Positions 1 to 7,942 of a stretch of 35,395 nt of DNA are shown one piece after another. Within the stretch, counting starts at the first letter, position 1, and the number at the start of each line of letters is the position of its first letter. Made by a program: the position numbers and the translations under genes. Origin of the DNA: DATFGK01 sp046712825 (GTDB taxonomy: Bacteria; Actinomycetota; AC-67). The notes under the pieces were generated by a model. That model was given only the letters and a program-made list of their open reading frames with translations, made no database searches and was not told where the DNA came from. Location of the stretch: assembly GCA_046712825.1 (NCBI GenBank), contig JBKKCR010000072.1, positions 1-35,395 of the forward strand, written 5' to 3'.

Positions 1-786
1 TCGGTCGCGCCCGGTCTCGCCGAGCAGGGACGCGTTCTCGCGATCGATCTCGCCGGGTTCGGCCGGACGCCGCCGGCCGGAAGACGCGCAACGCTGGGTG
101 CGAACCGGCGCTTGCTGAACCGCTTCATCCATGCGACGAACGCGGCGCCGGCGATCCTGGTCGGGAACTCGATGGGCGGCGCGATCAGCGCGATGCAAGC
201 GTCCGCTGAGCCCGAGACGACGGCCGGCCTGATCCTCGTCGACCCCGCGCTTCCGCGGGCCCGCTCGGTAGCGCCCGATCCGCTGATCGCGGCGGTCTTC
301 GCGGCGTACTTGGTGCCGGGGGTAGGCGAGCAGTTCATCCGGCGGCGGGCGAAGCTTCTGGGGCCGGAGAGGCTCGTTCGGGAGACGATGAAGACCTGCT
401 GTGTCGATCCGACCCGCATCGACCCAGCCGTTATCGACGCGCACGTCGCGCTCGCGACCGAGCGCCAATCGTTCGCGTGGGCGCACAAGTCGTTCCTCAC
501 CGCCGCGCGGAGCCTGCTCCGTCGTCTGGCTCGCCGCGAGCGCTTCCTCGCGATGCTGCACGCAATCTCGTGCCCGACGATGATCGTCCACGGCGAGAAA
601 GACCGCCTCGTACCGGTCGCGGCCGCGCGTGCGGTGGCCGAGATGCGATCGGACTGGACGTTGCAGGTGCTCGACGACATCGGCCACATCCCGCAGCTCG
701 AAGCCGCCGAGCTCTGGCTAGCGACGGTGAATGCGTGGCTGACCGGCAACGGGCGCGCCGCTGCCGTCGTCAGCGCGGCGAGCTAG
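1..786 (+). CDS. alpha/beta hydrolase, 5' end outside window
   Basis: The reading frame is open from the first base, so the start lies upstream of the window. The visible 261 residues have the alpha/beta-hydrolase layout: an early IDLAGFGRT strand-loop, the nucleophile elbow GNSMGG (Ser codon at 169-171), a helical cap, then VHGEKDRLVP carrying the acid Asp and DIGHIPQLE carrying the catalytic His. Ser-Asp-His are therefore all present, which suggests an active hydrolase of the esterase/haloperoxidase/MhpC type; the substrate cannot be told. No signal peptide is visible in the part seen. Its 3' end overlaps the convergent epimerase gene by four bases, with no room for a terminator between them. 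Confidence 0.85.
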   Translation, partial: SVAPGLAEQGRVLAIDLAGFGRTPPAGRRATLGANRRLLNRFIHATNAAPAILVGNSMGGAISAMQASAEPETTAGLILVDPALPRARSVAPDPLIAAVFAAYLVPGVGEQFIRRRAKLLGPERLVRETMKTCCVDPTRIDPAVIDAHVALATERQSFAWAHKSFLTAARSLLRRLARRERFLAMLHAISCPTMIVHGEKDRLVPVAAARAVAEMRSDWTLQVLDDIGHIPQLEAAELWLATVNAWLTGNGRAAAVVSAAS

Positions 787-1769
787 CTGCCGAACAGGCG
801 GTTCGCCGTCGACTCCAGCGCGCTTCGCGAGGAGAACGCCGGCTTCCAACCCAGCGTGGTCCGCGCGCGCGTCGAGTCGACCAAGATCGGGTAACGCATC
901 AGGTCAACCCAGTCCCCCGGAACCTTCGAGATCCCGAGGCGGTGGGCGATATCGACCACCTGCCGCGTCCCGAACAGCGGGACGGGAACCGCGCGGGCCC
1001 GCATGATGCTCGCGACGTCGCGGGCGCCGAGCACGTCCTCGCCGGCAAGGTTGAAGGCGCCCGGCGCGTCGTTCACGATCGCGAGGCGGAACGCCTCGGC
1101 GACGTCGTCCTCGTGCACCGCTTGCATCAGCAGGCGGCCGCCCTGGATGGGGTTCGGGAACAGCCGCGGGAACCACGGCTTGAAGATCGGCAGCCGCCGC
1201 GCCGCGTCGGGGAGGAACTCCCACAGCATGTCCTCGAGGCCGGGCCCGGCGACGGCGCACGGCCGCATCCTCGTGACGGTGAACTGCGGGTGCTCTTTCT
1301 CGAACAGGTCGAGGATCCCCTCCACCTCCGATTTCTCTTCCGAGTACGACACGCCCGGCGTGCCGCGGGTCGGATGCTCTTCCCCGATGAGGTCGGGGTT
1401 GTCGGCGTGCGCACCGTAGGCCGCCACGGATGAGGCGTAGATCAGCTTGCGTGCGCCTGCCTCCGCGGTCGCGGCGAAGACGTTGCGCGAGCCGTCCACG
1501 TTGATGTCCCGGCGTTGCCGCTGGTCGGCGCGAGACCCACCGATGACGAACGCGAGGTGCACGACGACGTCTGCCCCGTCGAACGAAATGCGCAGATCCG
1601 GGTCTCGGACGTCGCCCTGCCGGTAGACGAGCTTGCGGAACCCCTCCGCCTCGGGATCGAACGGGCGCCGGGCCACGCCGATGACCTCGGTGACCTCCGG
1701 CTCGTCATCCAGAAAGCGCGCGAGCGCCTTGCCGAACTGGCCCGTGATCCCAGTGACCGCGACGCGCAT
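783..1769 (-). CDS. NAD(P)-dependent epimerase/dehydratase (SDR family)
   Basis: The 328-residue protein is an extended short-chain dehydrogenase. The N-terminal Rossmann motif TGITGQFG (residues 6-13) binds NAD(P). YASSVAAYG (from residue 111) is the active-site serine strand, and SYSEEK gives the catalytic Tyr142 and Lys146 (YxxxK). This is the architecture of UDP-sugar epimerases and related NAD-dependent reductases; the substrate cannot be inferred from sequence alone. The start ATG overlaps the stop of the upstream WS/DGAT gene by one base (TGATG), so translation is probably coupled and the two genes form an operon. Linkage to an acyltransferase and a lipid kinase makes a lipid or sugar-lipid substrate possible, but this is inference. 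Confidence 0.85.
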   Translation of the reverse strand: MRVAVTGITGQFGKALARFLDDEPEVTEVIGVARRPFDPEAEGFRKLVYRQGDVRDPDLRISFDGADVVVHLAFVIGGSRADQRQRRDINVDGSRNVFAATAEAGARKLIYASSVAAYGAHADNPDLIGEEHPTRGTPGVSYSEEKSEVEGILDLFEKEHPQFTVTRMRPCAVAGPGLEDMLWEFLPDAARRLPIFKPWFPRLFPNPIQGGRLLMQAVHEDDVAEAFRLAIVNDAPGAFNLAGEDVLGARDVASIMRARAVPVPLFGTRQVVDIAHRLGISKVPGDWVDLMRYPILVDSTRARTTLGWKPAFSSRSALESTANRLFGS

Positions 1770-3163
1770 CAGACGCCCGCGGCCTTCTTGAGCTCCAGGA
1801 TCGCGGCGCTCATGTCGGCGGCGAAGTCGTCGATGTCGGGCATCGAGTCCCAGTCGCTCGTGATACCGAACGCCATGGTGCCGGCGAGGCTCGTCAACGC
1901 GATCGCGAGCGCGAGCGTCTCGCCGAGCGGCATCACCGGATACGTCGCCAGCAGCTTCGCACCTGCGAGGTAGATCGGGATCTGCGGGCCGGGCACGTTC
2001 GAGATGACCAGATTGAGCAGCCGCTGCCGGGCGACCGCCCTCGCCGCAAGACCGTGGAGCGTCGGCGGCGCCCAGGTGCCGATGTTCATCAGCGCCCCGG
2101 CCGCGACCGCCTGATGCGACTGCTTGAGATCCTTGGTCGTGGCCGTGATCGCACGGAGTCGCGAGGTCGCGTCCATCGGGCCGACGGGGAGATCCACGAA
2201 GATCGAGGTGACCTGGTTGCCGAGCGCCATCTTCTGCGACTCATCGCGCGTCGACACGGGCACCATCGCGCGCAAGGACAGACCCTGGGTGGGCTCGCCG
2301 CGGCGCTTGAGGAACCGGTGCAACGCTGTCGCGACGGTCGCGAGGACCACGTCGTTGACCGTCCCGCCGAGCGCATTCTTGATCGCCTTGAAGTCTGCGA
2401 CCGGGGCTTCGGTCATCGCGAAACGCCGGTTCGGGCCGACCGGGCGGTTGAACGGGCTGTTCGGCGGCGCGCCGGCCGAGAGGATCGAGCCGAACCCGGA
2501 GATCGTCTGTTGCACCTGCTGGAGGATGATCTCCGGCGCGCGAACCGCCAGCCCGATGTTCCCGATCGCGGAGCGAACCGGGTGGGTGATCTGCTCGCGC
2601 AGCGTGTCGAAGAGCAGCTCGCGGCGGCTCGGAGCCGGCTCCGGCTCGTACGGCTCGGGGTCGACGACGCGGGGCTCGGGACCGAGGTCGAACAGGACGG
2701 TCGCGAGGTCCATACCGCTCATGCCGTCGATCATCGCGTGGTGCGCTTTGTGGAGCACCGCGACGTGGTCGTCCTCGAGCCCCTCGATGAAGTACATCTC
2801 CCACAGCGACTTCGAACGGTCGAGCGGCCGCGAGTGGATCCGCTGCACGTAGTCGGACAGCTCCTTCTTCCCGCCGGGCTTCGGCACCGCGCCCTTGCGG
2901 AAGTGGAAGTCGAGATCGAAGTCCGGGTCGTCCACCCAGACCGGCCGGCCGGCGCCGAACGGCACGAACATCACCTTCTGACGGAACCGTGGGATCAGGT
3001 GCTGACGCTCGCGGTACAGGCGCTTCAGATCTTCGAAGAACCCATCCGGACCGCCCGGTCTGGTCGACGGATCGAGGATCGAGAGGCCGGCCACGTGGTA
3101 GTGGACGTTCGGCTTCTCGAGGAGCAAGAACTGGACGTCGAGTGCGGAGAGTCGCTCTGCCAT
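1769..3163 (-). CDS. wax ester synthase / diacylglycerol O-acyltransferase (WS/DGAT)
   Basis: The 464-residue protein matches the bifunctional WS/DGAT family, which transfers acyl-CoA chains to diacylglycerol or fatty alcohols to make storage triacylglycerol or wax esters. The catalytic motif HHAMIDG (residues 141-147, HHxxxDG) is intact, and the N-terminus MAERLSALDVQFL is typical of the family, as is the length. NVVSxxPGP-like text (NLVISNVPGP) occurs in the C-terminal half as expected. The start is supported by GGAGG five bases upstream of the ATG. It lies 13 bases after a lipid-kinase stop codon and is coupled to the following epimerase. Actinobacteria often carry several such genes; which activity dominates here cannot be told. 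Confidence 0.92.
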   Translation of the reverse strand: MAERLSALDVQFLLLEKPNVHYHVAGLSILDPSTRPGGPDGFFEDLKRLYRERQHLIPRFRQKVMFVPFGAGRPVWVDDPDFDLDFHFRKGAVPKPGGKKELSDYVQRIHSRPLDRSKSLWEMYFIEGLEDDHVAVLHKAHHAMIDGMSGMDLATVLFDLGPEPRVVDPEPYEPEPAPSRRELLFDTLREQITHPVRSAIGNIGLAVRAPEIILQQVQQTISGFGSILSAGAPPNSPFNRPVGPNRRFAMTEAPVADFKAIKNALGGTVNDVVLATVATALHRFLKRRGEPTQGLSLRAMVPVSTRDESQKMALGNQVTSIFVDLPVGPMDATSRLRAITATTKDLKQSHQAVAAGALMNIGTWAPPTLHGLAARAVARQRLLNLVISNVPGPQIPIYLAGAKLLATYPVMPLGETLALAIALTSLAGTMAFGITSDWDSMPDIDDFAADMSAAILELKKAAGV

Positions 3164-3176
3164 GTGTGCCTCCGGT

Positions 3177-4148
3177 TCAAACCTTCATCGGGATCGCGTC
3201 GGGAACGATGTCGAAGGTAGCTGGCGTGGTGCCGACGACCTCGCCGTCGGCCTCGATCAAGATCTTGGCGTCCCCGTCGACCGTCACGCTCGTCGCGAGG
3301 AACTCCTTGATGAACGGGCTCGGGAGATGCTCGCCTTTGAACATCTTCTGCATCGCCTTCACGGACTCCCCTTTGGGTCCGTGAGAGATCTGGACGTCGA
3401 ACAATCCGTCTCCCGGCGTCGCGCGTGGGGCGACACGCATCCCGCCGCCGAAGAATTGACCGTTCGCGACCACGAGCATCGAGAAGACCCCGTCGCTGGA
3501 GACCTCCGAGAGCGTTTCGTCCTCGCGGTGCTTGCCGGCCGTCGCGCGGCCGTGCATCACGACGCGCGCGGGGCGAGCTTTGAAGGTCGCGATCCCTTTG
3601 AGCGCGGCGAGCCGGTATACGGACGCGCCGAGGAACTTCGGCATCCGCGTCGTGGCATCGACGATCTCTGCGCCGATCCCCGCGTCGGCGATGTTGGCGA
3701 ACCAGCGCGTGTGCGGCGCGCCGTCGCGTCCGATGCAGCGGATGCGGCCGACGTCGATCTTCCCCCACAAGTTGTCGCCGAGCAGATGTCCCGCGGCCTC
3801 AGCGGGATCCTGGGGCAAGCCGAAGGTCTTGACGAAATCACAGCCGCTTCCGGCGGCGACCACGCCGAGCACGGTCGCCGGGTTGCGTGGCCTCTCGTCG
3901 TCCATGAGGCCGTTCACGACCTCGTGGACCGTGCCGTCACCCCCGACGGCGACGACGAAGGTACAGCCCGCATCGATCGCGCGTCGCACCGCCTCGGTCG
4001 CGTGCCCCGGTTGCTCGGTGATCGTTACGTCGTGATCGACGCCACCCTCGTCGAGGACGCGCTTGACCTCGGGCCAGCCTCGTTCGACCGCGCCGCGACC
4101 GGCCCGGGGATTGATGATGATGTGAGCGCGCCCGAAAGGGGAAGGCAT
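3177..4148 (-). CDS. diacylglycerol/lipid kinase family protein (DAGK catalytic domain)
   Basis: The 323-residue protein belongs to the YegS/DgkB/Rv2252 lipid-kinase family, which phosphorylates diacylglycerol, ceramide or related lipids using ATP. The N-terminal IIINPRAGRG (residues 10-19) and the nucleotide-binding GGDGT (69-73) are clear. The second conserved loop, usually GTGNDF, reads GSGCDF here, a substitution at two positions. The C-terminal beta-sandwich GGGMRVAPRATPGDGLFDV is family-typical. It is the first of a likely three-gene unit: kinase, then WS/DGAT 13 bases on, then epimerase. A second, only distantly similar member lies at 10619-11503. A cytoplasmic or membrane-peripheral location is expected; no transmembrane helix is seen. 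The true lipid substrate is unknown. Confidence 0.88.
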   Translation of the reverse strand: MPSPFGRAHIIINPRAGRGAVERGWPEVKRVLDEGGVDHDVTITEQPGHATEAVRRAIDAGCTFVVAVGGDGTVHEVVNGLMDDERPRNPATVLGVVAAGSGCDFVKTFGLPQDPAEAAGHLLGDNLWGKIDVGRIRCIGRDGAPHTRWFANIADAGIGAEIVDATTRMPKFLGASVYRLAALKGIATFKARPARVVMHGRATAGKHREDETLSEVSSDGVFSMLVVANGQFFGGGMRVAPRATPGDGLFDVQISHGPKGESVKAMQKMFKGEHLPSPFIKEFLATSVTVDGDAKILIEADGEVVGTTPATFDIVPDAIPMKV

Positions 4149-4220
4149 CTCGCCACATACCGTACCCGCGCGCGCGGCTCGGGGACAATGCGACGCTCGG
4201 TCCTTGCTCGGGCTGCGCGT

Positions 4221-5165
4221 TTACGAGGCGATCCGGATCGAACCGATGCGGCCATCCTCCGAGAGCACCCACAGGACCGATCCATCGCACGCGAGGTATC
4301 GGGGCGCAACGTCCAGGCGAAGAGCGGCGCCGACCTCCCCCAGCGGCGTGAGCGAGCGGACGCCGAAATCGGCCTGCGAGAGCCACAGCTGCTCGCCGCA
4401 TGGCTCGATGCCGTTCACGGTGCCGCCGACGTCGAGCGGGTGAGTCTCGGCCGCCGCCGGATCGACCCGCACGACCGTGGACGCAGTCGCTGCCCACAGC
4501 GACCCGAACGCAGCGGCGGCGGCGACCGGCTCGCGCGCTACCCCCGCGTACGTCTCACGCGTCATGCCGGTCGCCGGGTCGCGAAGCGTCGCGTCGCCGG
4601 TCTCGGAGATCGTCCAGAGGGCAGGCGCCTCCGTCCGAACCCACATCAGCGGGTCCGCGCTCGCGATCGTGCCCGCAGAGCCATCGCGTACCAGCAGCAC
4701 CCTTCCGTCGAGCATCCCCACCCAGAGACCGCCGCCGCCAACCGCTGCGCTCATCGGGACCGATCCGCCTAGGTCCACGGTCGCGTCGACCTCGCCGGAC
4801 GCCGCGTCGATCGCGACCACCTTCGCCTTCCGCGTACGCATGGACCGGGTCGAGATCAGCGCCCACAACCGGCCGGGCGGTCCCTGAACGAGACCGTCGA
4901 GCGAGAGAACCTCTCCGCCGAGATGCTTGGTTCGGCTCCCCGGCCCGCGCTTGGAGATCTGGAACAGCGTTCCGGAGCAACTGAGGATCCAGAGGTGATC
5001 CTTGGTCGCCTCGAGCCCACACGGCTCTCCGGAAAGTGCGGCCGGTCGGGTGAAGTCTCCGGCGCTCGGCGTTGCCGCCGGGGACGCGGTCGGCCCGGCG
5101 TCGTTCGTGGCCGAGCATCCGGCCAGTGAGCCCAGCGCTACGAGCACGACGAGGATGTGCTTCAT
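4221..5165 (-). CDS. lipoprotein with beta-propeller-like repeats
   Basis: The 314-residue protein begins with a lipoprotein signal peptide: MKHILVVLVALGSLAGC, where LAGC is the lipobox and Cys17 the lipidated residue. A Thr/Ala/Pro/Gly-rich spacer follows. The rest is a run of short W- and G-rich strands (LWALISTRS, GLWVGMLDG, LWTISETG, LWAATAST, LWLSQADFG, LWVLSEDG), the pattern of a beta-propeller of the PQQ/YVTN kind. The protein is probably anchored on the outer face of the membrane; ligand and function are unknown. The ATG overlaps the stop of the preceding small membrane protein by four bases (ATGA), so the two are probably co-translated and may act together. Confidence 0.75.
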   Translation of the reverse strand: MKHILVVLVALGSLAGCSATNDAGPTASPAATPSAGDFTRPAALSGEPCGLEATKDHLWILSCSGTLFQISKRGPGSRTKHLGGEVLSLDGLVQGPPGRLWALISTRSMRTRKAKVVAIDAASGEVDATVDLGGSVPMSAAVGGGGLWVGMLDGRVLLVRDGSAGTIASADPLMWVRTEAPALWTISETGDATLRDPATGMTRETYAGVAREPVAAAAAFGSLWAATASTVVRVDPAAAETHPLDVGGTVNGIEPCGEQLWLSQADFGVRSLTPLGEVGAALRLDVAPRYLACDGSVLWVLSEDGRIGSIRIAS

Positions 5166-5605
5166 CCGGCGGCCCCGCAGCGCTCGTCCAAGTAGCGTCG
5201 AGCCGCGTTCTCATCGAATCGCCGTCCTCGCACCTCCTTGCGGTTCTCGGAAACGGCGGCGGCGATCTCTCGGCAGGTGACGATCTCGTTCTCGCGATCG
5301 GTCCGGACGGCGTCGTCGATGACGGCTCGCGGACCGGACAGCGACCGGCACGCCGGGTCGCTCGGTCCCAGTACGTACGTGCGACCGGCATGGTGGGCAT
5401 AGACCAGATCCTTCTCGGGATCGTAGCCCGAGTCGACGGGAACCTTTTTCGGGTCGAGGTCCACCGCGAAGTCGAAACACTTCCCCGGTGCTTCTTGATC
5501 CGGCGGCGTGCTTCCGATGGAGGGAGCGGCGAGCGCGACGGCCACTCCCACGACGGCGACGACACACCCGATCCCGACGACCTTGCGAAGCCTTGATCTA
5601 TCCAC
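5162..5605 (-). CDS. small membrane-anchored/secreted protein of unknown function
   Basis: This protein of about 147 residues is not recognised. After a short basic N-terminus (DRSRLRK) comes one hydrophobic stretch (VVGIGCVVAVVGVAVALAA), a signal peptide or signal anchor, then a soluble domain with four cysteines (KCFDF, PACRS, VTCRE, ERCGA) that could form disulfides outside the cell. The start chosen is the GTG at 5605, because AGAGGTGA lies five bases upstream of it; a GTG three codons further up (5614) sits inside that ribosome-binding site. It overlaps the lipoprotein gene by four bases and lies 30 bases after the metalloprotease gene, so all three are probably one operon exporting proteins to the cell surface. 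Confidence 0.65.
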   Translation of the reverse strand: MDRSRLRKVVGIGCVVAVVGVAVALAAPSIGSTPPDQEAPGKCFDFAVDLDPKKVPVDSGYDPEKDLVYAHHAGRTYVLGPSDPACRSLSGPRAVIDDAVRTDRENEIVTCREIAAAVSENRKEVRGRRFDENAARRYLDERCGAAG

Positions 5606-5635
5606 CTGGATCACCTCTTCGTCCGAGCGCAGGGT

Positions 5636-6331
5636 TCAGTAGTAAACGGGCGAGTTCTTGTAGACGACGTCGCGAACCATCTTGCGATCGACCGGAAGCC
5701 ATCCCGTCGTCATACCGCAGTAAAGGCCGTTGTTCGCGATCGACGTGTGACCGCAGTAATCGAGGAACCCCATCGAGTGACCCGTCTCGTGAAGCAAGAA
5801 GTTGATCTTGTACGTCGAGGAGTAGGTCTCGAACCGTGGTTCGTTGATATGGATCCGGCTGATGTGATAGCCGCATGGGTACGGCACGTACCAGATCGCA
5901 CACCAAGAGCTCGCTGCAAGGCTGTAGTGGTGATGCCCGCCGTAGTCGCCGTGTCCCGCGTCCTCCCACTGAGTTGTCGTCATGTAATCGAGCATGATGT
6001 CGGTGTACTTGTCGGCCGTCGCGGTGCACGCTTTGGCGCGGAACGAGATGCCGCCGGGCCAAGCGCCTTTGAACTCCACCGATCCCGCTGCCAGTCCGGA
6101 CTGCACCTTCGCCCACGCGCTCGCTTCCGTCGTCTTGCATTTGTCGGAGTAGACGAAGAGCTCCGACGGAAACATCTTGAGATCGTCGAGCCACAAGAAA
6201 CCGTGCGAGGGAAAGGTTCCCTTCACGTGGCTCAACGGCTGATGCGAGGCGAGGCTCGGTCGTGCGTTGAGCCCGAGACACGCCGCGACGACGGCTCCGA
6301 CCAATATCGTTCGTCTGATCCTAAGTGTCAT
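5636..6331 (-). CDS. secreted zinc metalloprotease, HExxHxxGxxD type
   Basis: The 231-residue protein starts with a signal peptide (RIRRTILVGAVVAACLGLNA, cleavage near residue 29). Near the C-terminus is HETGHSMGFLD (181-191): H181 and H185 are zinc ligands, E182 the general base, and D191 takes the place of the third His of most metzincins, as in snapalysin (peptidase family M7). CGMTTG a few residues later could be the Met-turn. Several cysteines (C64, C102, C144, C153, C193, C205) suggest disulfides. The start is the ATG at 6331, because GGAGGT lies five bases upstream; an ATG ten codons earlier lacks such a site. It may be snapalysin- or matrixin-like; the substrate is unknown. It leads a putative operon with the small membrane protein and lipoprotein. 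Confidence 0.78.
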   Translation of the reverse strand: MTLRIRRTILVGAVVAACLGLNARPSLASHQPLSHVKGTFPSHGFLWLDDLKMFPSELFVYSDKCKTTEASAWAKVQSGLAAGSVEFKGAWPGGISFRAKACTATADKYTDIMLDYMTTTQWEDAGHGDYGGHHHYSLAASSWCAIWYVPYPCGYHISRIHINEPRFETYSSTYKINFLLHETGHSMGFLDYCGHTSIANNGLYCGMTTGWLPVDRKMVRDVVYKNSPVYY

Positions 6332-6368
6332 GCCCACCTCCGAGGAGTCGATCCGGCTCACGGGAAGC

Positions 6369-6387
6369 GGGAAGAGGTGGGAAGAGG
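6369..6387. repeat. two 9-bp direct repeats one helical turn apart, in the metalloprotease leader
   Basis: GGGAAGAGG occurs at 6369-6377 and again at 6379-6387, a 10-bp period, with a one-mismatch copy (GGGAAGCGG) at 6362-6370. On the coding strand of the metalloprotease this gives a polypyrimidine leader just upstream of the Shine-Dalgarno site. It could be an operator read on one face of the helix, or simply low-complexity sequence. Confidence 0.35.
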
Positions 6388-6495
6388 CAAAGGAGAGGTT
6401 CGCTCGCTGTTCGATGCTGAGCCTGTCGCGAGGATGGTGCGTCGTGCGGCCGTCGTCAAGGATGACGATCGGCGCGGACGGGTCGCGGCGTTCGG

Positions 6496-7902
6496 CTAGA
6501 GGCCGAGCTTGCCGGGGTTCATGATCCCGGCCGGATCGAGCGTTCGTTTGATCGCGCGGAGAACCTCGAATCCTTCACCGAGCTCCTCTCGGAGCCACTC
6601 GGCCTTGAGCAACCCGACGCCGTGGTGATGTGTCACCGTTGCACCGGCCCCCAGCGCGGCGGTTGCGGCCGCGTTCCATGCCGCGCGGTAACGCGCCTCG
6701 AGCGCGCCCTCATCGGTCGAGCCGACGAACACGAACGTGAAGTAGAGGCAAGTCCCCTGCGGATACACATGGGATGCGTGACACCCGACCACGTCGGCGT
6801 GGGCGCCGAGCGCGTCGCGGACGGATGCGTACAGCTCGTCGACCGGCCACAGTCCGGCGATCTCCATGGTGTCCACCGCCGCGACCGGTCCGAGCATCTC
6901 GTTCAGCATGATCCGGCGGAACGTGCCGACCGCGTCGTTGCGGTGCTCCCACCAGCGCTCGGCGAGTGCCGGCCCCAGGTCGCGCCCGCCCGCTCCCACG
7001 ACGATCTTCCGGACGGCCTGTTCCTCTGCGTCGGCGAGATCGTTGCCCTCGAACCGCAAGACGAGGAGCGCGCCTTCGGGGCGGTCGTCCGCGTCCCGGA
7101 ATGCGATCCCCACGTCGGTCTCGTCGTAGAGACGCATCACCGCCGGGCGAAGCTCCTCGCGCGCCACACGACGAACGGCATCGAGGCCGACGGCGAACGA
7201 ATCGAATGCATAGGCGCCGTGCGTGACGACGCTCGGCGCAGGGCGGATCGCGAGGGTCGCCTCCGTGACGACGCCAATTGAGCCTTCGCTCCCCACGAAC
7301 AGCCGGGCGAGATCGGGTCCCGCGGCCGTCGCCGGCACCGGCCTGGTGCGCACGATCCTGCCGCCGGGAAGAACGACCTCGAGCCCGAGGATCATGTCCT
7401 CGAGCCGACCGTACCGCGCCGACTTCTGCCCTGCCGATCGCGCCGAGATCCACCCGCCCAGCGTCGAGATGTCGATCGATTGGGGGAAGTGGCCCAGCGT
7501 GAGGCCGAGCCCGGCGAGATGTTCCTCGAGCGCCCGGCCCATGATCCCGGTTTGAGCCGTAACCGTCAGGGCCTGCGGATCGACCGCGAGCACGCGATCC
7601 ATCGCTCTGGTATCGAGCGCGATCGCGCCGGCAACGGCCTCGGCGCCGCCCGACACGCCCGAGCCGCCGCCGAACGGAACGACCGCCGTCTTGGTCTCCT
7701 GCGCCCACCGCAGCACCGTGGCAACCTCCTCGGTGGAACGCGGACGGACGACGGCCGACGGCAAGGTCATGGTTTCGCCCCTGCGGAAACGCAGGAGCGC
7801 CAGCGGCCACCAATCGAACGCGTGCGCGGCGAGATCCTCGCGGTCGATCGAGACGGCCCCGTCGGGTAGCAGTGTCTTCAGCGCGTCGATCGGCTCGGGC
7901 AC
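6496..7902 (-). CDS. FAD-binding oxidase, alkylglycerone-phosphate-synthase-like
   Basis: This 468-residue flavoprotein has the vanillyl-alcohol-oxidase (PCMH/FAD_binding_4) fold: VVPFGGGSGVSGG near residue 63 for FAD, then GHFPQSIDISTLGGW, SARSAGQKSARYGRLEDM and VGSEGSIGVVTEA. The C-terminal VTHHHGVGLLKAEWL resembles the His-rich loop of alkyldihydroxyacetone-phosphate synthase (AGPS), which swaps an acyl for an alkyl chain in ether-lipid synthesis. Other members (GlcD/lactate dehydrogenases) are oxidases, so the reaction is not certain. The GTG at 7902 was chosen because TACAGT lies exactly seven bases upstream, as for other leaderless genes here; a longer frame from 8013 would overlap helY. 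In Mycobacterium tuberculosis a similar flavoprotein (Rv2251) adjoins a lipid kinase (Rv2252), and two lipid kinases occur in this window. Confidence 0.85.
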   Translation of the reverse strand: MPEPIDALKTLLPDGAVSIDREDLAAHAFDWWPLALLRFRRGETMTLPSAVVRPRSTEEVATVLRWAQETKTAVVPFGGGSGVSGGAEAVAGAIALDTRAMDRVLAVDPQALTVTAQTGIMGRALEEHLAGLGLTLGHFPQSIDISTLGGWISARSAGQKSARYGRLEDMILGLEVVLPGGRIVRTRPVPATAAGPDLARLFVGSEGSIGVVTEATLAIRPAPSVVTHGAYAFDSFAVGLDAVRRVAREELRPAVMRLYDETDVGIAFRDADDRPEGALLVLRFEGNDLADAEEQAVRKIVVGAGGRDLGPALAERWWEHRNDAVGTFRRIMLNEMLGPVAAVDTMEIAGLWPVDELYASVRDALGAHADVVGCHASHVYPQGTCLYFTFVFVGSTDEGALEARYRAAWNAAATAALGAGATVTHHHGVGLLKAEWLREELGEGFEVLRAIKRTLDPAGIMNPGKLGL

Positions 7903-7909
7903 GGCGCCC

Positions 7910-7915
7910 ACTGTA
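7910..7915 (-). promoter_or_regulatory. -10 box of a probable leaderless promoter for the flavoprotein
   Basis: TACAGT on the minus strand ends seven bases before the GTG at 7902, placing the transcription start at or next to the start codon. No clear -35 and no Shine-Dalgarno sequence are seen. It lies in the gap between helY and the flavoprotein gene. Confidence 0.5.
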
Positions 7916-7942
7916 GAGCAGAGGCGCCCGTCGTCGAAATGG

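Noticed and set aside
3162..4772. Long plus-strand frame (536 codons) opposite the lipid kinase and lipoprotein
   Set aside because: Shadow frame; both minus-strand genes have clear family motifs, and the frame has no domain or start signal.
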